Source of the DNA: Ligula intestinalis
Lineage: Eukaryota > Platyhelminthes > Cestoda > Diphyllobothriidea > Diphyllobothriidae
Assembly (NCBI GenBank): GCA_036362985.1
Contig: JAYGXS010000005.1
Span: forward strand, 53,761,732 to 53,825,731
DNA length: 64,000 bases
Direction of reading: 5' to 3'
Shown one piece after another: positions 1 to 11,399 of this stretch. A program made the translations under genes and the position numbers. The notes under the pieces are model-generated. The model saw only the letters and a list, made by a program, of their open reading frames with translations, was not told the origin of the DNA and ran no database searches. Position 1 is the first letter of the stretch, and every line of letters starts with the position of its first letter.

Positions 1-1085
1 TGTGAGGTGAAACCAGTTAGTATTCAATGTTCGTCGCAATATTTGATTTATATCTCACGGGTCAGACAATGAAGCAATTTAACTAGAATGTTGGCCAACA
101 TTTGGTAATATATAATAAAGCACTTCACTAAGCTGATATCTGAAATATGCTTCGAAGCGACTAAAAACCGAATCGATGCTGCGTTACCTTTGAGACAAAA
201 ATCAATAATCTTTAATCAGTTAACATATCATGAAAAGCCCAGTGTTTGACTGAGCTTGCTTTTACAGGACATCAGGCTAAGGCTGGATAATTGTGGTTTT
301 TAAGCCAGAAATGGCCATCCCGTTCTCAGTTATCGTTGTCAGTAGTGTCTTAGTTGCAAAAACTACTGACAGTTCGACCGCCGTTTCCGTCGATGTACAC
401 AACGAGCTTCAGCAGGCTGAGGCCAACGCGGTGACACCCGCGGGAAGTGGACTCGCAGAGAATCTACCCTCCCCCCCACTCTCTGACCACACCCGCGCCC
501 GATGTCAAGACAAATGTCGAGAAGACTGGAGATGGGGAGGGTGCAGGCTGCTGGCGAGTCCAACACTCCACTTCGCGTCACAGCACCACCGCTTGCTAGG
601 GGCCTCGCATATGCGGGAGTGCCATACAGGCCACATTAAGAAGAAACCATTGAAGCCTGACTCTCAGCTCGCCATTCAGCCATTCCACACTGAACTGAAT
701 TGAACCCGCGTGGTTTAAATTTTTGAGCAAGACGAAGGCAAAGTTATTTCAACTTCGACGTCGCAAGAAATTGTCTTCAGAGTAAAACTGAATAAAAAAA
801 CACAGTGTTATACGATCCTCCGTCCAATTTCCTTGAATACCCTCGCTGTTCGACCAGGAATTTTTCTCCAAATCGAGCATCTTGCTGGGATTATTGGCTT
901 GGTTTCCACACGCTGCCTGTCCAAATCAAATTCTTCAGGGTCACTGAGGAATATCTGCGGAGAGGCTGAGCCTAAAATTTATATACTGCTGTGTATTAAT
1001 TGATATACTGCTTGTGTATAATTGTTGCAGACTCACAGATCCCCATGTAACAAATCGCTAGCGATCGCTACGGACGTTCACCAGA
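1..1085. other. No gene seen; SINE/hammerhead remnant near 290
   Basis: Nothing convincing as coding. At 290-335 there is a short stretch (aagccagaaatggccat) matching the 3' half of the hammerhead region of the SINE copies at 58407 and 63952, so a truncated SINE tail is likely. The ORFs here are low-complexity and unrelated to known families. Confidence 0.4.
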
Positions 1086-1091
1086 ATGTCC

Positions 1092-1405
1092 AATAATTCA
1101 CTACGCCGCCGTTCTGTGTCCCCACGCAAACGTACGCACCGAACGCGTGCGCGCTTGCTCAGAGTTTTTCAAACCCCCCTCCCCCTTTGCGCAGCCCTCG
1201 TATGGCGTCAGAGTCCGCGCACCCGTTATCAGCAGAAAGTAACGATCCTTTCTCATGAGACGCGCTGCTTGGGCTACGACGAATACCTGGTCACGCCTCT
1301 TAGTCAACTTAATCGGTACCCGGCCGCGCGAACGCCACCCTCCCCCTACCACTTACTTCACTCACCCCTCCCCCTTATTTCGCGCTCGCTGGCGCGCGCA
1401 CTCAG
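1092..1405 (+). repeat. Dispersed direct repeat, copy 1
   Basis: This ~310 bp, GC-rich segment is repeated in the same orientation at 2453-2765 with few differences (for example caacttaatcggtaccc against caactcaaccggtaccc). Both copies start near aattcactacgccgccg and end at gcgctggcgcgcgcactcag-type sequence. The internal sequence has C-runs and CpG-rich words, unlike its AT-rich neighbours. Class unknown. Confidence 0.8.
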
Positions 1406-1885
1406 GTTCGCGCGTAGAGGACGATAAGGATCGGCGAGTGCAACCATCCATCATAGGGTCCGAATTTGGGTCAGATTTGGTGATAGTGATTTCTGTAGGA
1501 GGCCCGGCAGCGAGAACGGACGCAACAGCTTTTGATCGTGGGACCGGCTGTATTGATTTCTGCAATCTTTAAGTCGTCGTCATTTGGAGAAATTTCATTT
1601 GGTCAGAAAGTGTCACAGGGGGAACATCCGCTCTTCTGCGAAAAACGCTCTTCCAATTGTTTTATTATTACCATCTGCCACTAACTGTTTTTTTCCTTTG
1701 CAGGAATAAAACTATACTGTCCCAGGTGCTATGAGGCAAGTCCCTATCCACGGCGTTTGGAAGGCGGTACTGGTGGCAAGCATAGGGAGATGTCATCTGC
1801 ATAGAGCGGTTCGTATCGTGGTGCTTGTTTATTTTGCGGTAGTATTAAGAGGTATTTTTCCTCTATCATAGGAAAGAAGTATAAG

Positions 1886-2450
1886 GTGGCTCTAATCAAG
1901 TGGTGTATAGACCGTAAGGTGCCACATAGGACTTCAAACGCTATGCTGAGAATGTGGTCTCAAATCGTCCCGGTTATTCCGATGGATACGAGAACTCTTC
2001 TACGAACTAGTAATATTTACATGGTAGTGAGAATGCATGATGGCAAGTACATGCACGTGGGTTTGACGACCCAGGTCATAAAGTTAGTCGGGGATAATTT
2101 AACAGCGGTTGGGCAGTCCGATGCGAGGACCGCGTTTCTGCCGCTTGAGCAGATTACTCGGCGCCTCAGTGAGGGACACTTGAGGCCCCATATTCGAAGT
2201 CCTCACCTATCAATATTAGCAGCTACTCCTAAACATGCCTACTTTCGCCTTCGCTCAAGATTTATGTGCGTAAGGCGAGTTATTTACAGCGAATCTTCGT
2301 ACTATAAGTTGAGTGTATCGTACATTGAAGTCTCCGAGGTTTTCATTCGGCCCATAAAGTCATTAGGGCTACGTATTTTTAGGGTAAATTCTCTAATAAT
2401 GTTAGCGAGGTACAGGTTCAGGAACCCTTCCAGAAGTACAAGGGAGTTCC
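1886..2450 (+). pseudogene. Possible DNA-transposon-associated protein fragment
   Basis: An open frame begins ALIKWCIDRKVPHRTSNAML and continues with DTRTLLRTS and VRMHDGKYMHVGL. This pattern (K/E-W-x-x-x-x-x-(I/V)-x-x, then P-x-D-x-R-T-L-(L/M)-x-T, then G-x-Y-x-H-x-G) resembles the N-terminal region of uncharacterised invertebrate proteins linked to large cut-and-paste transposons. That is recognition from memory, not a search. The frame runs into the direct repeat at 2453, so its last 55 residues are repeat-derived. The segment lies exactly between the two direct repeats at 1092 and 2453. No catalytic DDE motif is visible, so it is a fragment at best. Confidence 0.35.
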
Positions 2451-2452
2451 CG

Positions 2453-2765
2453 ATAATTCACTACGCCGCCGTTCTGTGTCCCTACGCGAACGTACGCACC
2501 GAACGCGTGCGCGCTTGCTCAGAGTTTTTCAAACCCCCTCCCCCTTTGCGCAGCCCTCGTATGGCGTCAGAGTGCGCGCACCCGTTTGCAGCAGAAAGTA
2601 ACGATCCGTTCTCATGAAACGCGCTGCTTGGGCCACGACGAACACCTGGTCACGCCTCTCAGTCAACTCAACCGGTACCCGGCCGCGCGAACGCCACCCT
2701 CCCCCTACCAGTAACTTCACTCACCCCTCCCCCCTTATTTCGCGCTCGCTGGCGCGCGCACTCAG
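2453..2765 (+). repeat. Dispersed direct repeat, copy 2
   Basis: Second copy of the segment at 1092-1405. The two copies share both boundaries: upstream sequences differ (gtccaat against cccgat) and downstream sequences diverge immediately after cgcgcactcag. Confidence 0.8.
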
Positions 2766-3119
2766 ACTATCTCGTTTGTAGTTACGCGGTCAAATTTGAC
2801 CGTTAACCGTTTTTACTAGCGCAGACACTATCAATTTGACACTTAAACCCACAGCTTGGATATCAGATTAGAAGACAAGCACTACATAAGTATTGGCTAA
2901 CCTATATTTTTGCTGTCTTTTCTGCTCTGGTCAACCCGAAATAGTTTCTACTAGTATAGACAATATAGGTTTCGAAATTGTAACCTTAGCCAGGATATAA
3001 GAGTAGAATGCAAGTGCAACATAGCTGTAGGTCATCCCAAATTTTGTTGTTATCTGTGCTCGCAAAACCCAAAATCAACCCCATGGGGAACGCAGACATT
3101 CACGACCCAACTGTCGCGT

Positions 3120-3345
3120 CTAGAAGTGGCATCGATCCGCGCACGCTCGCCTCAGGTGGCGACCGTCTAGACACCTCGGCCATTGCAACTGAGCTGCGAG
3201 GGCAGCCGGGAGTTACGTGCACTAACAACAGAGTACGCAGCGAACCGTGGACGCGCGACCCAGGGGGCGACCGTTTAAACACCTCGGCTACCGCANNNNN
3301 NNNNNTCACTCTTCTCTGTACCTGATCGAAGCGCGACCGTTAGAC
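3120..3345 (+). repeat. Short tandem-like repeat interrupted by an assembly gap
   Basis: The word ggcgaccgt followed by an acacctcgg-type string recurs at about 3157 and 3265, and a third partial unit (gcgaccgttagacac) follows at 3330, giving a period near 108 bp for the first two. The N run sits inside the array, so the true copy number is probably collapsed. Confidence 0.55.
3296..3305. other. Assembly gap (10 N)
   Basis: Ten unresolved bases; the fixed short length suggests a scaffolding gap of unknown size. Confidence 0.99.
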
Positions 3346-3374
3346 ACAGCATATAGCGTGGAAACTTTAACCAA

Positions 3375-4552
3375 ATGAGAACCAAAGTGCGCAGCGTAGA
3401 CTGGAGGGAGGCATTCACCGGGTGTGTCTACGAGGATTGGATGGTGTTAAAGACTGTACTACACGGGGTAATCACCAGTTCCTGCCCCATCTCGAAAATG
3501 AAAGCCACACATAGGCCCCAGTGGCTAATAAGCACGCTGAAGAGGGAGGTTAAGCGTAAAGAAAAGCTGTTTCGAACGTATCGGAGAGAGAAAACCACTG
3601 AGTCGTACAACAAATTCAAAGCGCAGAGAAATAGGGTTAAGGGCCTTGTACTAAAAACCCGCCAAAGTTTCGAGAGTGACCTAATAAACCGTGCAGTAGG
3701 AAATCCGAAGTTCTTCTACAACTACATTGGGCGATCTACCCGAAATAGAGACCCCACCCCGTTGTTAAAAACGGATGATGGCGCCAAAATTTGCGAGAAC
3801 AAAGCAAAGGCCGAGCATCTATCTGGGTTCTTTCAGTCGGTTTTCACGAGAGAGGTCGAGCTAACCGTTACCAATTTTATTACCGAGGAGATTCCGACTA
3901 TTGACTCAGTTGTGCTTACAGAAGTTACTGTCCTGCAAGAACTTCTTAAGCTCCAAGACACGAAATTGCCAGGACCGGACAGCATACCTGCAAAGCTGTT
4001 GAAAGAGCTAGCCGTAGAGATGGCAGAACCCTGCAGTTACTCTTTCGGGCCTCCCTTAACACAGACCAACTGCCATCCGACTGGAAGACAGCGTGGATCT
4101 CACCCATACACAAAAGTGGGAGTCGGGCGTCCGCAAACAACTACAGGCCAATAAGCCTTACTTCAATATGTTGCAAAATCATGTAGCGAATTATCAAAAA
4201 AGAGTTGATGCAATTCTTAGAGCGTCATAGACTTCTTTCTGATAAACAGCACGGATTCCGTAGAGGACAGTCCTGCTTGACAAATCTGCTCTTCTGTCTA
4301 GAGCAATGGACGAGAGCACTCGATCAAGGAAACACGGTGCACGCAGTCTTCATAGATTTCAAGAAGGCATTCGACACTGTGCCGCATCAAGGTCTCCTAT
4401 ACAAGCTTAGACGTATAGGGGTAACGGGCAATCTTTTGCGATGGATCGAAAACTTTCTGACTGGCCGAACTCAAACCGTATGTATTGGTGATCAGCGATC
4501 GCCGGAGGTGGCAGTTGCTAGTGGGGTGCCTCAGGGTTCTGTTCTGGGACCT
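3375..4552 (+). pseudogene. LINE (CR1/Jockey-like) reverse transcriptase, frameshifted and truncated
   Basis: The first frame (3375-~4030) covers the linker upstream of the RT: VDWREAFTGC, FYNYIGRSTRNRDP, HLSGFFQSVFTRE and KLPGPDSIPAKLLKELA. A one-base shift near 4030 moves the frame to SDWKTAWISPIHKSG and NNYRPISLTS (RT motifs 1-2). An in-frame tag follows near 4183, then QHGFRRGQSCLTNL, VFIDFKKAFDTVPHQGL (motif A) and SGVPQGSVLGP (motif B). Sequence homology stops right after GSVLGP, so the YxDD motif, thumb and 3' end are missing. The endonuclease half is also absent. Motif spacing fits the CR1/Jockey group of non-LTR elements, the commonest LINEs in flatworms. It is dead through frameshift, stop and truncation. 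Confidence 0.9.
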
Positions 4553-4804
4553 TTTCCTTATATATATCGTCCCACTACTAGGCAGTAAGCGTTAGTCAGG
4601 AAAATACCTGTTTAATTAGTGAGAAAAGAGGCCGCTGATGTTTTTATCACCTGATTAAAACGCTTATTAAAGAGCAACTTATAAGAAGTATTCTGCAGTG
4701 GATTAAGCGCCTTTTCATCATTGATTGTAGTTTTGAGGTTTCAGGTTAAGGTGCATCTACCCGTAGAACCTAACCAATTATCGGCGTAAAAACCACTGGC
4801 AAAC

Positions 4805-5140
4805 TGATTTGTAGGGTTCAATAGATATCTATTTCTCCGCCCAACTGATTCAAGTATTCTGTCGTTAAACATTTAATTCTTAGCAAGTGAGCGTAAATGA
4901 ATATGTAATTGTGGGGAAAGTGATCAAAAATATTAAATTAAATAAGATTATGTTTGGTTTAGTATACTCAATAGGATTACATTCAATCAAAATAAACCTC
5001 TATTGCGTAGAATACGAAACCTAATTGCGGGAAATTTGATCTTATATAGGCGGAATTGAACGAAAATTGAAATTCGTCCTCCTATTAGTGGAATTTAACG
5101 CAAAAGTTTAAAGTCAGGATACCGAACATTGGAAAGTAGG
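4805..5140 (-). repeat. Interspersed repeat of unknown class, copy 1
   Basis: The reverse complement of this ~335 bp segment matches 30345-30676 along its whole length, including ttaattccgcct, gtattctacgcaatag and aatagatatct. No ORF, tRNA box or terminal repeat was found. It is AT-rich. The two copies sit 25 kb apart, one upstream of the phosphodiesterase gene and one inside its second intron. Confidence 0.75.
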
Positions 5141-5439
5141 TTTGTATTGTAAGTTGACGGGGTTTTCGGCCTCGCCAATCATTCCTGCCAAAGCAATTCC
5201 CCAGAACGAACAACTTTGGTTAACGCTTTTTAAGAAATTGCCTACCTTAAATGCTTAATAGTAGTAGTACGCAGCCATATTTTCGATTGCTGACTGATAA
5301 AAAGCTGCAGCAGAATCGCTGGCATCTCAAGGACACAGTGAAATTAACGAATCCATAATCGCTAAGATAAATACAATATATTCACTATAGAAACCTCCTC
5401 TTGATACAAGGAAATGCCAATTATGCAGGCGACTCATAG

Positions 5440-6005
5440 AGAAGAAGTAGTTTCGGTCACCGGAATCGTAGTTTTATTGGCCTGAGCTTTCGAACTCTTG
5501 CGGGAGTCTATCATCAGAAATAAAAACGTCAATGAAAGCAAGCAACATTTATAGTGGGAAGGGGTCGATTAACCGTGATAGGGGCGGGGAGGGGGGAGAA
5601 GGGAGAGAGGGATAGTACTACCAGTGCCGTGGGTCTGGAAATGCCTGCGTAGGGCAACATATGCGGGCGCCACCTCGATGCATCGGCTAACTGAGTTGTC
5701 ATTTGATGCCCAGGTTTCAATCAGTTCTCGGCCCGTCTTGCTGCATGCGTGGGCAGTTATCCTCGCAGCTGCGAAGTTGAACTCAAGGCCGGTCTCGTAG
5801 GTGTGGGCGGCCACTTGCGATACTGCGAAAAGCCAAATTGTGTTCGTGTATGCGCGGACCCAGCATGCGTCCAGTCTGTTCCGTGTAATTTACAGGACAA
5901 TTTACACATGGTATGCGTTACACTACGTCCGACTGCTCACCGGGATGTAATCGATCCTTGATACTCATGACTAATAAAACTATGATTTCGGTGACTGAAA
6001 CTACT
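5440..6005 (-). mobile_element. PLE fragment (lineage C) between inverted terminal repeats
   Basis: The left end (5440-5515, gagaagaagtagtttcggtc) recurs inverted at about 5952-6005 (complement of gactgaaactacttcttctc). Between them, on the minus strand, is a Penelope-like endonuclease remnant: 5820-5940 gives VVYRIPC-like and GRMLGPRIHEH-like residues, and 5600-5814 gives HTYETGLEFNF, RELIETWASND and APAYVALRRHF. This matches the copy at 39620-40000. A C/T-rich tract in sense (gggg-rich on plus, 5570-5620) follows the coding part. Confidence 0.75.
5479..5518 (-). ncRNA. Hammerhead ribozyme motif in PLE terminal repeat
   Basis: Minus strand reads ctgatga, then tagactcccgcaagagttc, then gaaagctc. 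CUGAUGA and GAAA are intact, stem II is ACUC/GAGU, and helix III would be the palindrome AGCU with cleavage after the following C. Helix I is weak in this copy. Confidence 0.6.
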
Positions 6006-6094
6006 TCTTCTCAACTTACACATGCGTTTGTTGTGTTAAATTTAACAGAGCAGAAAAGGAAAGTGTTTGCTGAAAAGGTGGTGAACTTACTGCT

Positions 6095-6575
6095 GCATGG
6101 CCGGAAGCGTAGTTTTATAAGTCTGAGCTTACGAACTTTTGTGGGATTCCATCGTCAGAGATATAACCGTCAATGAAAGCAAGCAACATTTATAGCGGGA
6201 AGGGACCAATTAACCGTCAACAAGAGCAAGCAACATTTACAGGGGGAAGGGGTCAGTTAAACATCAACGAAAGCAAACAACATTGATAGGGGGAAGGGGT
6301 CGATTAACCGTGATAGGGGCGGGGAGGGGGGAGAAGGGAGAGAGGGATAGTACTACCAGTGCGAGATCGATGCATCGGTTAACAGAGTTGTCACCCGACG
6401 CCCAGGCTTCAGTCAGTTTTCGGCCGGTCTTAATGCATGCATAGGTCTCTTCCCCCTACAAATGTTGCGTCCTTGCGTTGACGGTTTTATCGCTGACGAT
6501 GGACTCCCGCAAGAGTTCGAAAGCTGAGACCAATAAAATTACGACTTCGGTGATCGAACCTACTCCTTCTCTATC
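6095..6575. repeat. PLE lineage C terminal repeats in inverted pair, with hammerhead relics
   Basis: Plus-strand 6100-6168 and the reverse complement of 6484-6575 both match the terminal repeat at 5440-5530 (cgaactcttgcgggagtc type words). The first has a mutated core (GTAA for GAAA) and the second keeps ctgacga and cgaaagctg with the last base unsuitable for cleavage. Between them lie a minisatellite and a copy of the G-rich tract. Confidence 0.7.
6169..6309 (+). repeat. 47-bp minisatellite, three units
   Basis: Three consecutive units start gtcaatgaaagcaagcaaca, gtcaacaagagcaagcaaca and atcaacgaaagcaaacaaca, and each ends in ttaacc or ttaaac. A single unit is found at about 5529-5573, so the array expanded from the PLE terminal region. 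Confidence 0.85.
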
Positions 6576-6599
6576 TATGCACATACCTAGGATGCGAAC

Positions 6600-8330
6600 C
6601 TTTGCATTAATTCGTCAGACGACTAATTCTGCCCAATGCTCCGGGTTACTGACTGCGTGTCACCATATAGCCCTATGAAATATGTTATCCCTTTGAAGCT
6701 CTATCAAGGAAATCTTTAGTAATACACTTTGAAATGGTCATCTGCATTTTGAATGGTGTATAAACGGAAAGGTTGCAGCAAATTATCCTGAAGCTGTTTT
6801 GCCATCTACGCCAAATTCAGAGGTATGTCTGTTCACAATAATCGTGGAGGACATTTAAGTAAGCACCATACGCAATGGGCTTCAGAACTTTTTTTACACT
6901 CATGAAGCTTTTTTATCGAATGGTTTGAACTAATACAGTTTTTTAGTCTTCAAGTGTCAGTTTACTCAATTGGTATGACTTTTCGCGTTTTTAGTATTTC
7001 AATTTACAAAAATTCTTATTTTTTAAGCAAAGTGATAATATGCCTCATAGTTGTGTGCGTTTAATTTTGCTTGGATTTGTGCAGTTAAGCTTAAAAGTAC
7101 TTAAGCCGATGTGTTTGCTCACGCCAATTAAAAAGTTTGTAAAACGGCATAAGCATAAGAGCCCTTAAATATAGCCCACGTGTTAGTTTAGTCCAGAGCA
7201 TAATTTTCAATTTTAAGAGCAGTTGGTGAGCGCACGTAAGATTTTGGTAAATTTTCGCTGGACCATTACAGTTGTAAAGGAATGGTGTCACAGCTAAAAC
7301 ATGCCATAAATTATGTTCGCCATGTACTGGAAGAGAGTTATGAGAATAGGTGAGAGGGAGTAGAGGTCGGAAAAGAGACGGTTGTCTATACGGCTGCGCG
7401 AACACCTACCACCGTGTGGCGAGCCATCTCTGAGCGCCCCCCACTATTCCCATTAGCCACTTGAAGGAAATGACGGACACGACAGACCGTATGTCCTTCC
7501 TTCGAACTCGCTCCCACATAAGTGTATTACCCCGATGATCAATTATCTAAAGCTTTACGTATATTCGCAGACTGCTCAGCTGAACTCTGTAATGGAACTT
7601 TGTGCAACATTCACTCATAAGTTTAAAAGGTTTCCACGAGAATTCAACTTGCTTTTTTTACTTTCTGTAACTTATTCGAGATGCGTTTGACCAAGCCAAG
7701 GATAATTTCACCATAATTTCCCACATATATGGAGGCCACAAGACTTTATATTTTCATAGGGTCTCATTTAATAGGGCAGCTAAGTGGCTATTAGATAAAC
7801 TTCTCAAATTGAGTCATAGTCTCGCTAGCTCCTGAGTATCAAAATGACCTTTCCTACGTAAAAATATCTACTTTGTTTTGGAAGATGTTGCGTCCTGCCA
7901 AGTTTAAGATTATTTTTCAAATGTAATGTAACGCTTTGTGATTTTCAATGCCGTCATTTGACCTCTACAAGGAATCAATTCTATTATTTGTTTTTTTTGT
8001 GAAAATCCTCCGCATTAAGGGCTTCTGCGTAGCGAGTTTTATAGTGTTATTTGTTTATGCCAATTTTGACTTGGATTGTAGTTTGAGACTCATCGAAACT
8101 TTCAACCTCATCACCATAGCATCAATTACCTAGGTGTTTGCTAAATATACCCTTGATCAAATGTAAAACCTCTAATGGTAAGTTTACTTCACAGGATATG
8201 GTTATGTGCATCGCCCGGATGACCGGGAGCCATGCGATAACGTCCAAGTGTTAAGGCTATGAGGTCTACGAGTAGGAGGGCTATTTTTGGGGAAAAGAGG
8301 TTAGGTTAGGTTATTGATTTTATTTAGAGG
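6600..8330. other. No gene recognised; one PLE-B terminal-repeat remnant
   Basis: AT-rich sequence without a supported ORF. At about 7250-7345 the string tttcgctggaccattaca followed by gtaaaggaatgg resembles the terminal repeats at 8340, 9220 and 9440, so a diverged PLE end is likely. Small ORFs here have no family features. Confidence 0.4.
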
Positions 8331-8339
8331 AAAATTTAG

Positions 8340-8440
8340 CGAGCATACGTAGTTTTCAACAAATTATCCTCAGACCATTACATTTATATAGGAAGGGGGT
8401 AAAAGGTGAGATGCGGGTAATTATGTTGATCAGTACAGTT
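8340..8440 (+). repeat. PLE lineage B terminal-type repeat
   Basis: gcgagcatacgtagttttca, then ccattacatttatataggaa and ggtgagatgcgg; the same string order occurs at 9220-9310, inverted at 9440-9550 and weakly at 32315-32400. It lies just 3' (in minus sense) of the PLE-B endonuclease relic at 8545-8880. Confidence 0.6.
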
Positions 8441-8544
8441 TACGAGGCAATTAAGGTTTGTTGAATCCAGACCGGGGGAGGGGTGGGGGATAAAAAAGGA
8501 GAGAAAGCACGGAAAGATGCAGGCACTTATGTAACCGTTGGCCA

Positions 8545-8880
8545 TGCCAAGTTCGGAGCTTGCAGGAGGTTCTTTTGGGCGCTCAAAACCAGCTTCGTAG
8601 ACTGAATCGCTATTTCTTCTGCTGTTGCTAGCAAACGCTGACCCAGGGAATTTATTAGCTTGGTGAGGATTTATGAATTACTTTAACGGTTTTCTGGGGC
8701 CCACACGATGTCTGGAATGAACTGTGTCGGCACGGATGATGCTGTTCATGCTTCTGAATTCACGTTTTCTTAGCCATCCCGGGAAGTGCTCCCGCATTCT
8801 CGTGCTACCGATATATCCTGCTCCACAGTAGTAAGAAAATGAGTAAATACAGATAAAAGTGGTCTGAGCTTGCAGGCCAT
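8545..8880 (-). pseudogene. PLE GIY-YIG endonuclease remnant, lineage B
   Basis: Read on the minus strand across several frames: FICIYSFSYYCGAGYIGSTR, MREHFPGWLRK and MNSII, then degraded sequence with SAFASNS where intact copies have LATA. Compare ICIYSFTCSCGAGYIGRT in the better copies at 32535 and 55980. Frameshifts and a stop after GPRKPLK make it dead. A G-rich tract (8465-8515) follows at its 3' side. Confidence 0.7.
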
Positions 8881-9214
8881 CCTTATTGATTTATTTATTC
8901 CATGGGATATATACCCACTGAAATGCACCGCAAGTTTTCCTGTAGAAGATGCTGAGTGACTACTTATTTTTGTGTCCAAAACTATTCCTCGAAACCATGT
9001 TTTATTGACGAATCTTCGCGCGATTCGTTTTCTTCCTAATTAAGCTTAAGAAACACATTGGCAAATTTTAGGTGTGTATGCGTTTTCCTGACGGGTTTCC
9101 TGCGGCAGAAGGAAACATTTAATTTACCTTCACTTACATTTTGGTTTTATTCTGGGACAGTTAAGCTATCACGGAATGGTCATCTCAATACTCAACTTAA
9201 ATCGAAAGATAAAA

Positions 9215-9555
9215 AGAGTATTTGGCGAACATATGTAGCTTTCCATTAATTTTCCTCGGGCTATTACTCTTTTAAAGGAAGGGCGTGAAAGGTAACATGC
9301 TAACGGTTACATAACTGACTGCATCTTTCCACACTTTCGTTCCATTCTACCCTTCCGCCCCCTGTTTGGATTCCATAAACCATCATTGCCTCGTAACCAT
9401 CCGAAAACTATCAGCCCCTCTCACCTATCCCCAGGAATAATTTACGTGAAATGATGAACGTAATGGCCCGCATATTACCTTCTACCCCTTCCCCATATAA
9501 ATGTTATGGACCGAAGAGAACTTATCAAAAGCTACGTATGCTCGCCTAGTACTGT
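9215..9555. repeat. Inverted pair of PLE-B terminal repeats
   Basis: 9220-9310 (ggcgaacatatgtagctttc, then ctattactcttttaaaggaa) and the reverse complement of 9440-9550 (ggcgagcatacgtagctttt, then ccataacatttatatgggga) face each other across about 130 bp. The core holds no coding sequence, so the element body is lost. Confidence 0.65.
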
Positions 9556-9559
9556 TCTG

Positions 9560-11020
9560 AATTCTGTGATGGTAGTTATTTCAACGTAAATATTGAAAAC
9601 ATTAATACCTTTCCAAGCTTGTCCCAAAAATAACTTTTAAGTGGAAAGTTGGCCGCAAAAGCGTATTTTTCCCCTGTACTCTAAATTTCAAACTGGCTTT
9701 TTAATGATATGTCATTTTCACGATTTCTTATGGAACTAGAAAGATAAAAGATTACCCATTGGCTTTATTACTGTTTGCAGAAACAAATAATTACTAACAT
9801 GCACAAATCTGAATGCTTAAAAGTAGATTTGTTTGCTTTTGAAATTAACATGCTGTTTTACATCAATGTACGCATATCGCTGGGATTAGAAGGAGCGTTG
9901 ATTTTCACTCTTATAAGCAAACTTTTCTCTCCTAAAAAAAGCTTTTTTACGGGAAAGGAAACGTACTAGACAATGCGTAGGATGTACAAGATTGCCACTC
10001 AGTGAAATGCTTATCTAGATTTTCATAATTGGTCCCCGTGAGTTACGTTGGATGCTGTCATTTTGACGTCGCGCACAGTTTCGGTGACCACTCTCGTGAT
10101 CATATATTGGTTGAAATTTATAAAAAAGTGTGGTATTTTTTTGCCGCCTGTCTGTCTGATAATGGACTTCTATCATCAACTGTCTACACTTACTATCCTT
10201 ACTGAAAATAAAACTCATTTAAATCCCTCGGCTTATAACCTTTACCGTTTTTTCGTTTCTCGTTAGTAGTCTACGTTTTTGGTGTAATTAAAATCGCAAT
10301 GTTTCCGCCTTTTTCTCATTTGCTCTTCTTTGCCGCCTCTAGAGCGACCAATTATCTAGCAGGTACTTGAAATGAAAAGGATCATGCCATTAAAACGAGA
10401 TTTTTGTTCACATGACTTTGCGGACTTTTAAATGAGAAAAAAACATAGGCCCACCAAGTGGCCATACGGGTTCAACCATCTTGCACTATGTACCCAGCAT
10501 AAAAACTGCTTGCACGGGTTAGTTACATGAAGTGCACACATGTGACAACTGTATAGGCGCCAGTAATGAAGAACCAAGTTACATATAATTGACCTAGAAA
10601 TTCCCAACGCCGTTTTTGAGAGAGAAAATGCTTTATTTTGAATGCAATATTGAAGATCTTGGGTAAAAAATGGCTCCATTCCCGGAGAGAGCAAGGTACA
10701 AAGTAAGCTAAAGGCTCATGGTAAAGGCTCAAATGATGCTCAAAATTAATGGTTAACACGATATCCAAATCTGTTAAGGAGACAGGTCAACTTGCAACTT
10801 CTAAATTTCCGTTTCCTCACACGTGAAGTAGCATGCTAATAATGGGAGTACAGAGTGTTGATATTGCCGATGTACAGCAAGACATACAGCGAAAGATTCG
10901 GCGCATTGGACGGGAAGACTTTGCAGCCATTAATTCAGGGTGGCGAGGGTGAACGACGTCACTAAGGCTGCGATCAGGCAGTTGCTTGACATTTTTTAAA
11001 GTTTCGCTGTATTATAATCT
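9560..11020. other. No gene recognised
   Basis: AT-rich sequence with only short open frames that lack domains, splice signals or homology I can recognise. Confidence 0.5.
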
Positions 11021-11023
11021 CAG

Positions 11024-11398
11024 CTAAAAACGTAAGAAGCACCGGCAGCTGAAGAGAGCATTCAGAGGCCACGTTTCAAAATGACCTGGTCCTTTTTCAA
11101 TAACTGCAAAAATTACCGGAGAGCAGTAAAAAATAAGGGGGAGAATGCAGACATCTATAAATCGCCAGATGAGGGCTTGCGTTGTGCGATATGAACGCAA
11201 ACGGTGGATATAATATTGAAGTTTCCGAACTTTAATAAAAAGGCCCGTAATATAAGGAGCGAATGAGTGGTAGTATGCCAGAGTAACACGCAGGTGCCGG
11301 AAAGATGATATCTCGTTGAGTAAAATGCCAGTGGTTTCAAGACTGGGAGAGGGACTGACTTCCGGTCGTTGAGTACAAGGCCATTCGCTGAAGACCAT
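11024..11398 (-). pseudogene. LINE reverse-transcriptase thumb fragment
   Basis: The minus-strand frame contains FRHLRVTLAYYHSFAPYIT, VRKLQYYIHRLRSYRTTQAL and IDVCILPLIFYCSPVIFA. The order (LGVTL-type motif, then K-V-R-K-L, then a helix ending in ILPLILYCSPVIFAG) is the region after the RT core in CR1/Jockey-like LINEs. The catalytic fingers and palm are missing, so this is a 5'-truncated, degraded copy. It may be from the same broad group as the relic at 3375 but the two do not overlap in the protein. Confidence 0.8.
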
Positions 11399-11399
11399 G

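Noticed and set aside
1101..1427. Arg/Pro-rich ORFs on both strands
   Set aside because: They lie in the GC-rich direct repeat; open frames on several strands reflect base composition.
6169..6309. CRISPR-like array
   Set aside because: Three contiguous 47-bp units with no spacers, in an animal genome; it is a minisatellite.
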